Origin: Alphaproteobacteria bacterium
GTDB lineage: Bacteria > Pseudomonadota > Alphaproteobacteria > UBA8366 > JADFVY01
Direction of reading: 5' to 3'
NCBI GenBank assembly: GCA_029881615.1
Contig: JAOUMF010000046.1
Location: 1-8,868, forward strand
Length of the DNA: 8,868 bases
The notes beneath the pieces were generated by a model that saw only the letters and a program-made list of their open reading frames with translations, made no database searches and was not told the origin of the DNA. The translations under genes and the position numbers were made by a program. The first letter of the stretch is position 1. The number at the start of each line of letters is the position of its first letter. Below, piece after piece: positions 1-6,311 of the stretch.

Positions 1-488
1 CGGCGGCGGTGCTGGTGCCGCTGGTGCTGCGCCCGGAAGGGCTGACGGTTCTGCTGACCCAGCGCACCGATCACTTGCATGACCATGCGGGGCAAATCAG
101 TTTCCCGGGCGGCCGGATCGAGGACGCGGATGCGACGCCGGAAGCCGCGGCCCTGCGCGAAACGGCCGAAGAGGTCGGGCTTGATCCGTCATGCGTTGAA
201 CTGATTGGCAGGCTGGATACCTATGTGGTGCGAACCGGGTTCGAGGTGGTTCCGGCAGTGGGCTTTGTGCATCCACCCTTTGCCATCGACCCCGATCCTT
301 TCGAGGTGGCGGAGGTCTTCGAGGTACCGCTGGACTTCATTCTGGACCGGGGTAATCACGAACGCCACAGCCGGGAGTACAAGGGCGAGCAGCGGTCTTT
401 TTATGTCATGCAATATGAGGACCGTTATATCTGGGGCGCGACAGCGGCGATGCTGGTTAATCTCGTTGATATTCTGGAAATACCATGA
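1..488 (+). CDS. Nudix hydrolase, CoA pyrophosphatase type (NudL-like), 5' end missing
   Basis: The gene enters from outside the window. The frame is open from the left edge, and the first possible start (GTG at 9) falls inside the conserved family strand, so it is not the real start. The visible part has the extended CoA-pyrophosphatase signature LLTQRTDHLHDHAGQ followed by ISFPGG and the Nudix helix core RETAEEVGL, whose glutamates would bind Mg2+. The C-terminal block EYKGEQRSFYV...YIWGATAAML is also typical of this subfamily. Known members hydrolyse CoA and its thioesters to phosphopantetheine and 3',5'-ADP in the cytoplasm. The substrate here is inferred from the upstream UPF0035-type motif and not proven. 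The stop overlaps the start of the next gene (ATGA), so the two are probably translated together. Confidence 0.9.
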   Translation, partial: AAVLVPLVLRPEGLTVLLTQRTDHLHDHAGQISFPGGRIEDADATPEAAALRETAEEVGLDPSCVELIGRLDTYVVRTGFEVVPAVGFVHPPFAIDPDPFEVAEVFEVPLDFILDRGNHERHSREYKGEQRSFYVMQYEDRYIWGATAAMLVNLVDILEIP

Positions 489-778
489 CCAAGAAATTCC
501 TGACATTCGTCGTGCCCTTCATCGCCCCGACGATCGCCTATATCATGTGGATTTATTTCAGGCAGGAACGCGAGGAGGCGACCGCTCAGGGGCGCCGTTT
601 GCCGCCATGGCAGGATTATCCCTGGACCTGGCTGATAACATTGGGCGCCATTCTTGCCGCGGCCTCTCTCGTGTTTTTCGGAACCATCGGCGGCCAGTCA
701 ACCGATGTCGAATACCGGCCGGCGCGCTACGAAGACGGGAAACTGGTTCCCGGCGAATTTATCGACAAGAAAGACTAG
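485..778 (+). CDS. Small two-helix membrane protein, DUF6111-like, function unknown
   Basis: This is a 97-residue protein with two hydrophobic stretches that look like membrane helices, at about residues 5-25 (FLTFVVPFIAP...) and 48-68 (TWLITLGAILAAASLVFF). A basic and acidic loop with PPWQDYPW lies between them, and a charged tail carries YRPARYEDGKLVPGEF (77-92). The size, the two helices and the tail motif resemble the alphaproteobacterial DUF6111 family as I remember it; I could not search to confirm. Its ATG overlaps the stop of the Nudix gene in ATGA, which fixes the start and suggests coupled translation. The CCA enzyme gene follows after 39 bases on the same strand. No catalytic motif is visible. 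It may be a membrane accessory protein, but no role can be assigned. Confidence 0.8.
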   Translation: MTKKFLTFVVPFIAPTIAYIMWIYFRQEREEATAQGRRLPPWQDYPWTWLITLGAILAAASLVFFGTIGGQSTDVEYRPARYEDGKLVPGEFIDKKD

Positions 779-817
779 GGCGCCCGAACGGCGGGTGTCC
801 ATAACATACTGCCGGCC

Positions 818-2047
818 ATGACCGAAACGAAGATCGAACCCCAACCCTGGATGACATCGCGCAAGACTGCGGCGGTGCTGGACGCGCTTGCCGCCGGGGG
901 AATCGGGGTACGTTTCGTCGGCGGTTGCGTGCGCGACGCGGTGATCGGCCGCAAAATAGCCGATATCGACCTGGCCACAGACGCGCGCCCGGAACGGGTC
1001 ATGGAGCTTTTGAAGGCTGCCGGCCTGAAGGTGATTCCCACGGGATTGGCCCATGGCACGGTTACCGCCGTATCGGGTGGCACGCCCTATGAAATCACCA
1101 CGCTGCGCCATGACGTGGAAACCGATGGCCGTCGCGCGGTCGTCGCCTTTACCGATGACTGGGAAGCCGATGCCGCGCGGCGCGACTTCACCATGAATGC
1201 TCTGTCGCTTGGGGCCGATGGCCTGTTGCATGATCCTTTTGGCGGTATCGCGGACCTGCGCGCGGGTCGCGTTCGATTCGTTGGCGACCCGCGCCAAAGG
1301 CTGGCTGAGGACGTGCTGCGGTTGCTGCGTTATTTTCGCTTTCATGCCCATTACGGCAGACCGCCGCCGGACGAGGATGCGCTGGCGGCTTGCCGCGAGA
1401 TGGCACATATGCTGCCACGGCTGTCGGCGGAACGGGTCCGTGTCGAACTGTTGAAGCTGCTGTCAGCGCCCGACCCCGCGCCGGTAATCCGGCTCATGCG
1501 GGACGAAGGGGTGCTGGATCATTTTCTCGCCCAGGCGACAGCGATCGATCGGCTGGACCGGATGGTGGCGATCGAATCCGGCCTGGGGCTCTGCAATTCG
1601 CTGCGCCGGTTGGCCGCGCTGCTTCCGGTGGATGGCGAGACCGCACGCCATCTGGCGCAGGGGTTGCGGCTGTCAAACAGCGAGCGTGAGCGTCTGGTCG
1701 CCATGTCCGAACCGGAAATTGCGTTGTCGACTGCCCTTGACGGTCCCTCACGCCGCCGCGCGCTGTACATGGTTGGCGCGGAAGTCTGGCCCGATCTTGT
1801 GTTGATGGCATGGGCCGCCGGCCATGACGGGCCGGATAACGCAGCCTGGCAGAGCCTGTTCAACGAAACCCGGGATTGGGAACGGCCGAAATTTCCGCTC
1901 GGCGGGCGCGACGTCAAAAAGCTGGGCGTCGATCAAGGGGCCGCCGTCGGCGAACTGCTGCGCGCGGCCGAGGCCTGGTGGATAGAGGGGGATTTCCGCG
2001 CGGATCGCCGCGAATGCCTCGCCTGGCTGGCCCGGCAAGCGGGTTGA
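818..2047 (+). CDS. cca: CCA tRNA nucleotidyltransferase
   Basis: This 409-residue class II nucleotidyltransferase adds or repairs the 3'-CCA end of tRNAs using CTP and ATP. The polymerase beta-like head shows RFVGGCVRD (32-40) and then DIDLAT (49-54), whose aspartates D49 and D51 are the metal-binding carboxylates. Next come TTLRHD (94-99), RRDFTMNAL (121-129) and the RNA and nucleotide-selecting helix LAEDVLRLLRYFRF (162-175). The rest is the helical neck, body and tail. The ATG at 818 is preferred to an internal ATG at 851 because the PQPWM segment (9-12 and neighbours) is conserved in alphaproteobacterial relatives, although no clear ribosome binding site precedes it. The related poly(A) polymerase PcnB shares these motifs. 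The length and lack of a basic C-terminal arm favour the CCA enzyme. It is probably the last gene of the Nudix-membrane protein-cca unit. Confidence 0.92.
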   Translation: MTETKIEPQPWMTSRKTAAVLDALAAGGIGVRFVGGCVRDAVIGRKIADIDLATDARPERVMELLKAAGLKVIPTGLAHGTVTAVSGGTPYEITTLRHDVETDGRRAVVAFTDDWEADAARRDFTMNALSLGADGLLHDPFGGIADLRAGRVRFVGDPRQRLAEDVLRLLRYFRFHAHYGRPPPDEDALAACREMAHMLPRLSAERVRVELLKLLSAPDPAPVIRLMRDEGVLDHFLAQATAIDRLDRMVAIESGLGLCNSLRRLAALLPVDGETARHLAQGLRLSNSERERLVAMSEPEIALSTALDGPSRRRALYMVGAEVWPDLVLMAWAAGHDGPDNAAWQSLFNETRDWERPKFPLGGRDVKKLGVDQGAAVGELLRAAEAWWIEGDFRADRRECLAWLARQAG

Positions 2048-2053
2048 TGTTCC

Positions 2054-2070
2054 CTGGCGCCTGACGCCAG
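2054..2070. terminator. Short hairpin between convergent cca and hemF, possible bidirectional terminator
   Basis: CTGGCG (2054-2059) and CGCCAG (2065-2070) form a perfect 6-bp GC-rich stem with a 5-base loop. It lies in the 26-base gap between the stops of cca (plus) and hemF (minus). Only a short CCTTTA follows on the plus strand and no T run follows on the minus strand, so intrinsic termination would be weak in both directions. The position is what supports the call. Confidence 0.4.
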
Positions 2071-2073
2071 CCT

Positions 2074-2931
2074 TTACGGCCAGCGCGCTTCCGGCGGCAT
2101 CGACATCAGAATCGCGTCAACATTGCCCCCGGTCATCAGCCCGAATTTCGTCCCCCTGTCGTAAAGCAGGTTGAACTCTACATATCGTCCGCGCCGGACA
2201 AGCTGATGTTCGCGCTGTTCCGCCGTCCATTCCTTGTTCATATGGCGGCGGACAATTTCGGGGTAGGCTTGCAGGAAAGCCTTGCCGACGTCCTGGGTGA
2301 AGGTGAAATCCGCCTGCCAGTCATCTTCCAGATTGTCATAAAATATTCCGCCAACCCCGCGCGGTTCGTTGCGGTGTTTCAGGAAAAAATACTCGTCGCA
2401 CCATTTTTTGAATTTCGGATAATAGCCGGGGTCATGGGCGTCGCAAGCAGCCTTCAGGGCCGCGTGGAAGCTGTTGGTGTCCTCATCGTCGGGTACCATT
2501 GGCGTCAAATCCGCGCCGCCGCCGAACCATGACCTTGTGGTCACGATATGCCTGGTATTCATATGTACCGCCGGCACCAGGGGCGATTGCATATGGGCGA
2601 CCAGCGATATACCGCTGGCCCAGAAGCGGGGGTCTTCCTTCGCGCCGGGAATCTGGTCGCGGAATTCCTCGGAAAATTCGCCATGGACGGTGGAAATATT
2701 GACGCCGACCTTTTCGAAGACGCGCCCGTGCATCACCGACATGATACCGCCGCCGCCCTTGCCGGATGGGTCCGGGCGCTCCCAGGCCTTTTGTTCGAAG
2801 CGGCCGGGCGGACGGTCCGACAGGGGGCCGGTCAGTTCGTCTTCCAGCGATTCGAAGGCGCCACAGATCTTGTCGCGCAGTTCCTTGAACCAGGCCTGGG
2901 CGGCTTTCTTGCGTTGTTCAGTATCAGCCAT
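2074..2931 (-). CDS. hemF: Oxygen-dependent coproporphyrinogen III oxidase
   Basis: This 285-residue enzyme oxidatively decarboxylates two propionates of coproporphyrinogen III to give protoporphyrinogen IX, using O2 and no cofactor. It acts in the cytoplasm late in heme synthesis. Family blocks appear in order: [20 protein letters not shown] (60-79), [20 protein letters not shown] (106-125, with its conserved histidines), [10 protein letters not shown] (135-144), [16 protein letters not shown] (186-201), [18 protein letters not shown] (248-265) and the C-terminal ILMSMPP (274-280). The chosen ATG at 2931 has GGAGG at 2948-2944, a rather long 12-base gap. An ATG at 2958 would add nine residues but puts that GGAGG inside the gene. 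The start overlaps the trmL stop by eight bases, so hemF is the second gene of a trmL-hemF unit. Length and motifs are complete. Confidence 0.96.
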   Translation of the reverse strand: MADTEQRKKAAQAWFKELRDKICGAFESLEDELTGPLSDRPPGRFEQKAWERPDPSGKGGGGIMSVMHGRVFEKVGVNISTVHGEFSEEFRDQIPGAKEDPRFWASGISLVAHMQSPLVPAVHMNTRHIVTTRSWFGGGADLTPMVPDDEDTNSFHAALKAACDAHDPGYYPKFKKWCDEYFFLKHRNEPRGVGGIFYDNLEDDWQADFTFTQDVGKAFLQAYPEIVRRHMNKEWTAEQREHQLVRRGRYVEFNLLYDRGTKFGLMTGGNVDAILMSMPPEARWP

Positions 2932-3400
2932 CTCTATTCGTTTCCTCCGGAAATCCATTGATCTGGCGTAATGCTTCGCCCAGCACCATTGCCGCTACCA
3001 TCGCCACATTGACCGACCGCAGACCGGCTATCATGGGGATTCTTACTCGTGCATCCGCCGCTTCGTGCACTTCGTCGGGCACCCCGGCGCTTTCGCGGCC
3101 CAGCAACAGACGGTCGCCTGCTTCGAAAGTGAAATGGGTATGAGGGATCGACCCCTTCGTCGTCAACAATATCAGTCGCTCGCCAGTTGTCCGGCGCGAT
3201 TGCTGAAAAGTCTCCCACGAGGCATGGCGTACCGGGGCTAGACGATCCAGATAATCCATGCCTGCCCGGCGCAAATGCCGGTCGGACCAGACGAAGCCGC
3301 AGGGTTCGATAATATCCACGCCAACACCCAGACAGGCGGCTAATCGCATGATGGTGCCGGTATTCTGGGGAATGGCAGGCTGGTAAAGAGTGATGCGCAT
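2924..3400 (-). CDS. trmL: tRNA (cytidine(34)-2'-O)-methyltransferase, SPOUT family
   Basis: The 158-residue SPOUT (trefoil-knot) methyltransferase matches TrmL/YibK in length and in all three motifs. These are [10 protein letters not shown] (11-20, motif 1), [11 protein letters not shown] (98-108, motif 2) and [18 protein letters not shown] (121-138) followed by LGEALRQ (140-146, motif 3, the S-adenosylmethionine-binding knot). Characterised members methylate the 2'-OH of the wobble nucleotide C34 or U34 of tRNA-Leu isoacceptors, acting as a dimer in the cytoplasm. It is the first gene of a minus-strand unit with hemF, and its last codons contain the hemF ribosome binding site. No good Shine-Dalgarno sequence precedes the ATG at 3400. 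A minus-strand TATAAT lies 66 bases upstream. The distant relative TrmH is longer and differs in motif 1, so TrmL is the better call. Confidence 0.93.
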   Translation of the reverse strand: MRITLYQPAIPQNTGTIMRLAACLGVGVDIIEPCGFVWSDRHLRRAGMDYLDRLAPVRHASWETFQQSRRTTGERLILLTTKGSIPHTHFTFEAGDRLLLGRESAGVPDEVHEAADARVRIPMIAGLRSVNVAMVAAMVLGEALRQINGFPEETNRDG

Positions 3401-3415
3401 CGTCGCAGCTGCCGG

Positions 3416-3430
3416 AAATTGTTTAAATTG
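3416..3430. repeat. Tandem AAATTG direct repeat with 9-bp period upstream of trmL
   Basis: AAATTG at 3416-3421 and again at 3425-3430, separated by TTT, makes an AT-only island in GC-rich surroundings 15 bases before the trmL start. Read on the minus strand it is CAATTT-AAA-CAATTT. It may simply be an unstructured, ribosome-accessible leader compensating for the missing Shine-Dalgarno, or a protein site. Only the repeat itself is certain. Confidence 0.4.
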
Positions 3431-3434
3431 GAGT

Positions 3435-3457
3435 GTCGCGGGCTTTGCTTTCGCGAC
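3435..3457 (-). promoter_or_regulatory. Stem-loop at the predicted 5' end of the trmL-hemF message
   Basis: GTCGCG (3435-3440) and CGCGAC (3452-3457) form a perfect 6-bp GC-rich stem with an 11-base loop (minus strand AAAGCAAAGCC). If the TATAAT at 3471-3466 is the -10 box, transcription would begin near 3459, so the stem would sit within two or three bases of the 5' end. That is a typical position for a hairpin protecting a message from decay. A double-stranded operator with the same symmetry is the alternative. Confidence 0.4.
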
Positions 3458-3465
3458 GGTTTTGC

Positions 3466-3471
3466 ATTATA
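3466..3471 (-). promoter_or_regulatory. Consensus -10 box (TATAAT) of the trmL-hemF promoter
   Basis: The minus strand reads TATAAT exactly, from 3471 to 3466, in a divergent intergenic region and 66 bases before the trmL start. No TTGACA-like -35 is visible at 16-19 bases; that place overlaps the palindrome at 3488-3500. The promoter may therefore depend on an activator or be intrinsically weak. The call rests on the -10 match and its position. Confidence 0.5.
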
Positions 3472-3487
3472 CGGTCCGCGTCGCGGT

Positions 3488-3500
3488 GGGATAGTATCCC
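3488..3500. promoter_or_regulatory. 13-bp perfect palindrome, candidate operator between trmL and petA
   Basis: GGGATA-G-TATCCC is a perfect odd-length inverted repeat. It lies 17-29 bases upstream of the minus-strand TATAAT, over the place where the -35 would be, and 78 bases before the petA start. A second, nested pairing, GTGGGA (3486-3491) with TCCCAC (3502-3507), uses the same bases. The symmetry and position suit a dimeric regulator acting on one or both divergent units. I do not recognise the motif as the site of a named regulator. Confidence 0.4.
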
Positions 3501-3577
3501 TTCCCACGCTACGGAGATAAATTTTCGGTTTGGCTCGTATCCTGCGGGCCATACGCCCATAGACGAGGATATTTAGC

Positions 3578-4129
3578 ATGGCGGACGAGGTTCAGACGCC
3601 GGAATCGGACGATGACGGCACGCGCCGGCGCGAATTTCTGTATCTGGCGACCTTGGGCGTCGGCGCCGTTGGCGCGGCGGCCTTTGCCTGGCCCATTATC
3701 GACAGTATGAATCCGGCGGCCGATGTGTTGGCACTGTCCAGCATCGAGGTCGATCTCAGCCCGATTCAGGAGGGCCAGAGCGTCACGGTAAAATGGCGCG
3801 GTAAACCAGTTTTCATTCGTCGTCGCACTTCCGACGAGATTGCGGCGGCCCGCGCGGTCAAAGCCGGGGATCTGGTTGACCCGCAGCCTGATGAGGAACG
3901 TGTACAGCAGCCGGAATGGTTGATCCTGGTCGGTGTTTGCACCCATCTGGGATGCATCCCGCTGGGTCAGAAGTCCGGTGAGCCCACGGGTGACTTCGGC
4001 GGATGGTTCTGTCCTTGTCACGGTTCGCACTACGATACTTCCGGACGGATTCGCAAGGGTCCGGCACCGAAGAATCTTGATGTGCCGAACTATGTTTTCC
4101 TCGACGACAGCACCGTTCGTATCGGTTAA
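3578..4129 (+). CDS. petA: Ubiquinol-cytochrome c reductase Rieske iron-sulfur subunit
   Basis: The 183-residue Rieske protein of the cytochrome bc1 complex takes electrons from quinol at the Qo site through a 2Fe-2S cluster and passes them to cytochrome c1. RRREF (16-20) followed by a hydrophobic helix (about 22-42) is a twin-arginine signal that remains as a membrane anchor. The cluster boxes are CTHLGC (121-126; ligands C121 and H123, disulfide C126) and CPCHGSHYD (145-153; ligands C145 and H148, disulfide C147). [10 protein letters not shown] (161-170) is the usual lid next to the cluster. GAGG at 3565-3568 lies nine bases before the ATG. It is the first gene of petABC, 12 bases before petB in the same reading phase. 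The domain is complete and of usual length. The operon promoter is not obvious in the 177-base gap upstream. Confidence 0.97.
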   Translation: MADEVQTPESDDDGTRRREFLYLATLGVGAVGAAAFAWPIIDSMNPAADVLALSSIEVDLSPIQEGQSVTVKWRGKPVFIRRRTSDEIAAARAVKAGDLVDPQPDEERVQQPEWLILVGVCTHLGCIPLGQKSGEPTGDFGGWFCPCHGSHYDTSGRIRKGPAPKNLDVPNYVFLDDSTVRIG

Positions 4130-4141
4130 GGGGACAGAATC

Positions 4142-5404
4142 ATGGCGACCAAGACCGAATTCAATAATCCCGTGGTCCGCTGGGTAGACGAGCGTTTGCC
4201 CGTCTTCACCTATCTGGATCACGAGTATAATCAGTTCCCGATGCCGAAGAACCTGAATTACTGGTGGAACTTCGGCGCGCTTGCCTCCGTTGTGCTGGTG
4301 CTGATGATTGTCACCGGCATCATGCTGGCGATGCAGTATACTGCGCATGTCAGCATGGCCTTCGAAAGCGTCGAGCGCATCATGCGCGACGTGAATTATG
4401 GCTGGCTGTTGCGCTATATCCATATGAACGGCGCGTCGATGTTCTTCATCGTCGTTTATATCCATGTGTTCCGCGGGCTTTATTTCGGTTCCTACAAGGC
4501 GCCGCGTGAACTGTTGTGGATGCTGGGCGTGGTTATCATCCTGTTGATGATGGCGACGGCTTTCCTGGGCTATGTGCTGCCCTGGGGCCAGATGAGCTTC
4601 TGGGGTGCCACCGTCATCACCAACCTGTTTTCGGCGATTCCCTTCGTCGGCGACTGGATCGTGACCTGGCTGTGGGGCGGCTTCTCGGTCGACAACCCGA
4701 CCCTGAACCGTTTCTTCGCACTGCATTATCTGATGCCGTTCATCCTCTTCGCCGTGGTCGGGCTGCATGTGGTTGCGGTGCATATCACCGGTTCCAACAA
4801 CCCGACGGGCGTCGATGTACAGTCGCCGCGCGATACGGTCAGCTTCCATCCCTACTTCACCGCCAAGGATTCGGTGGGTTTGGTATTGTTCCTGTTTGTC
4901 TTCGCCGCTTTCGTGTTCTTCGCGCCGAACTATTTCGGCGAGCCGGACAACTACATCAAGGCGAACCCGTTGCAGACGCCGCCGCATATCGTACCCGAAT
5001 GGTATTTCCTGCCGTTTTACGCGATCCTGCGCGCGGTGCCCGATAACTTCATCGGGGCCTGGATGGGCTTTACGCTGATCAATGCAAAGCTGGCCGGCGT
5101 AATCGCAATGTTCGGTGCCACCATCGTATTGTTCTTCCTGCCCTGGCTGGATACGTCGAAGGTGCGTAGTGCCCGTTATCGCCCGGTCTACAAGTGGTTC
5201 TTCTGGGTGTTTCTGGCTGACTGCCTGCTTCTGGGCTATATCGGTTCGCAGCCGGCGGAAGGTGCGTTCATCTGGATCGGTCGGGCGGCAACCGCTTATT
5301 ACTTTGCCCACTTCCTGATTGTTTTCCCGGTGTTGGGCTGGTTCGAGACCCCGAAACCGCTGCCTACCAGTATTAGCGAACCCGTGCTGAAGGAGAATTC
5401 GTGA
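4142..5404 (+). CDS. petB: Ubiquinol-cytochrome c reductase cytochrome b subunit
   Basis: This 420-residue integral membrane protein forms the quinol oxidation (Qo) and quinone reduction (Qi) sites of complex III. The four heme ligands are visible as two pairs 14 residues apart: H94 (RYIHMNGAS) and H108 (YIHVFRG), H195 (ALHYLMPF) and H209 (GLHVVAVH). The Qo motif PEWY is at 285-288. About eight hydrophobic helices are present. A further extension (about 345-400) covers the last helix and a short tail. AAGGGG at 4128-4133, overlapping the petA stop, lies eight bases before the ATG. The gene ends normally and is not fused to cytochrome c1, unlike the fbcH fusion of some rhizobia. It shares its last base with the start of petC. 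Also called fbcB or cytB. Confidence 0.98.
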   Translation: MATKTEFNNPVVRWVDERLPVFTYLDHEYNQFPMPKNLNYWWNFGALASVVLVLMIVTGIMLAMQYTAHVSMAFESVERIMRDVNYGWLLRYIHMNGASMFFIVVYIHVFRGLYFGSYKAPRELLWMLGVVIILLMMATAFLGYVLPWGQMSFWGATVITNLFSAIPFVGDWIVTWLWGGFSVDNPTLNRFFALHYLMPFILFAVVGLHVVAVHITGSNNPTGVDVQSPRDTVSFHPYFTAKDSVGLVLFLFVFAAFVFFAPNYFGEPDNYIKANPLQTPPHIVPEWYFLPFYAILRAVPDNFIGAWMGFTLINAKLAGVIAMFGATIVLFFLPWLDTSKVRSARYRPVYKWFFWVFLADCLLLGYIGSQPAEGAFIWIGRAATAYYFAHFLIVFPVLGWFETPKPLPTSISEPVLKENS

Positions 5405-6168
5405 TGCGGATGAAGGTTCTTGTCATTGCCGCGGCGTTCCTTGCCGGGATTTCCTCGGCTCAGGCTTCCGGTGAAAAGATCGAACTTCCCCAGATCGACT
5501 GGTCCTGGAAGGGCCCATTCAGCGGGTTCGACAAGGCTCAGCTTCAGCGTGGCCTGCAGGTCTATACCGAGGTCTGTGCGACATGTCACAGTCTCGGGCT
5601 GGTAGCCTATCGCGATCTAGCGGACCTGGGTTACGGTGAGGAAGAGATAAAGGCCTACGCGGGGAACTACGAGGTCCAGGACGGCCCCGATGATGAAGGC
5701 GAGATGTATACGCGTCCCGCCATCCCGTCGGACCGTTTCGTCGCACCGTTCCCCAACGAGAACGCGGCGCGCGCCAGCAACAATGGTGCCTATCCGCCGG
5801 ATCTGTCGCTGATGGTCAAGGCTCGCAAGGATGGTACGAATTACCTTTATGCGATGATGATCGGCTATGCCGACGAGGCGCCGGAAGATATCCAGCTGAT
5901 GGAAGGCATGAATTACCACAAGTATTTCGCCGGTCATCAGATTGCCATGCCGCAACCGCTATCGGACGGTGTTGTGGAATATACCGACGGCACCGAGGCG
6001 ACGCTGGATCAGCAAGCCAAAGACGTCACGGCTTTCCTGGCTTGGGCCGCCGAGCCGGAGTTGGAAGAGCGCAAGTCTTTGGGTATCAAGGTTTTGTTGT
6101 TCCTGTTCGTGTTGTTCGTGATGGCCGTTGCCGTCAAGAAGGCGGTCTGGCGCGACATCAAACACTAG
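5404..6168 (+). CDS. petC: Ubiquinol-cytochrome c reductase cytochrome c1 subunit
   Basis: Cytochrome c1 of 254 residues relays electrons from the Rieske cluster to soluble cytochrome c on the periplasmic face. A Sec signal peptide ([21 protein letters not shown]) with likely cleavage after AQA-21 precedes the mature domain. Heme attachment is CATCH (58-62, axial H62), and the sixth ligand is probably M182 in IAMPQPL. The acidic stretch QDGPDDEGE (92-100) and NNGAYPPDLSL (126-136) are typical of the alphaproteobacterial protein. One C-terminal helix (about 227-246) anchors it. The ATG at 5404, touching the petB stop (TGATG), has AAGGAG eight bases upstream and is preferred to the in-frame GTG at 5401, which is only five bases away. 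It is the last gene of the operon, followed by a strong terminator. Confidence 0.97.
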   Translation: MRMKVLVIAAAFLAGISSAQASGEKIELPQIDWSWKGPFSGFDKAQLQRGLQVYTEVCATCHSLGLVAYRDLADLGYGEEEIKAYAGNYEVQDGPDDEGEMYTRPAIPSDRFVAPFPNENAARASNNGAYPPDLSLMVKARKDGTNYLYAMMIGYADEAPEDIQLMEGMNYHKYFAGHQIAMPQPLSDGVVEYTDGTEATLDQQAKDVTAFLAWAAEPELEERKSLGIKVLLFLFVLFVMAVAVKKAVWRDIKH

Positions 6169-6194
6169 GCTGATTTAGACCTGAGTAATTGAAT

Positions 6195-6232
6195 GGGTCG
6201 CGGGAGTAATTCCGCGGCCCTTCTTTATGTTT
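6195..6232 (+). terminator. Rho-independent terminator of petABC
   Basis: GGGTCGCGG (6195-6203) pairs with CCGCGGCCC (6212-6220) in a nine-pair stem with one G-U wobble and an 8-base loop. A T-rich tail TTCTTTATGTTT (6221-6232) follows. It begins 27 bases after the petC stop and separates the bc1 operon from mtnP. The loop sequence GAGTAATT also occurs just upstream at 6183-6190. Confidence 0.85.
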
Positions 6233-6241
6233 CATAATTAG

Positions 6242-6270
6242 TTGATCCCAGCCGCATTACGCCTGATACT
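6242..6270 (+). promoter_or_regulatory. Candidate sigma-70 promoter of mtnP
   Basis: TTGATC (6242-6247) and GATACT (6265-6270) are separated by exactly 17 bases, each with four of six consensus matches. They lie between the petC terminator and mtnP, and would start transcription near 6277, giving a leader of about 35 bases. The position supports it more than the match does. Confidence 0.4.
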
Positions 6271-6311
6271 TTCGTTATTACACTGTTTTAATGATTTTCG
6301 AGGAGGCAGGG

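Noticed and set aside
9..488. GTG at 9 as the true start of the Nudix gene
   Set aside because: Translation upstream to the window edge is open, and the family has a further N-terminal segment, so the gene is truncated by the window.
698..1408. 236-residue minus-strand frame over the membrane protein and cca
   Set aside because: It is antisense to clearly recognised cca motifs, has low-complexity basic composition and no recognisable domain.
2474..2971. 165-residue plus-strand frame over hemF
   Set aside because: It is antisense to conserved hemF blocks and has no family resemblance.
3530..3557. TTGGCT-16-TACGCC as a petABC promoter
   Set aside because: The -10 match is poor and it would leave a leader of only about 15 bases, so I do not list it.
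3546..3558. GGGC-CATAC-GCCC small hairpin before petA
   Set aside because: A four-base-pair stem is expected by chance in GC-rich DNA, and it lacks other support.
3509..5311. 600-residue open frame on the minus strand as a real gene
   Set aside because: It lies wholly antisense to most of petA and petB and into their upstream gap, both unmistakable. It matches no family, and is explained by the absence of TTA, CTA and TCA codons on the plus strand.
6291..6311. ATG at 6291 as the mtnP start
   Set aside because: The GAGGAGG at 6300-6306 would then be inside the gene; it is perfectly placed for the ATG at 6312, where family homology begins.
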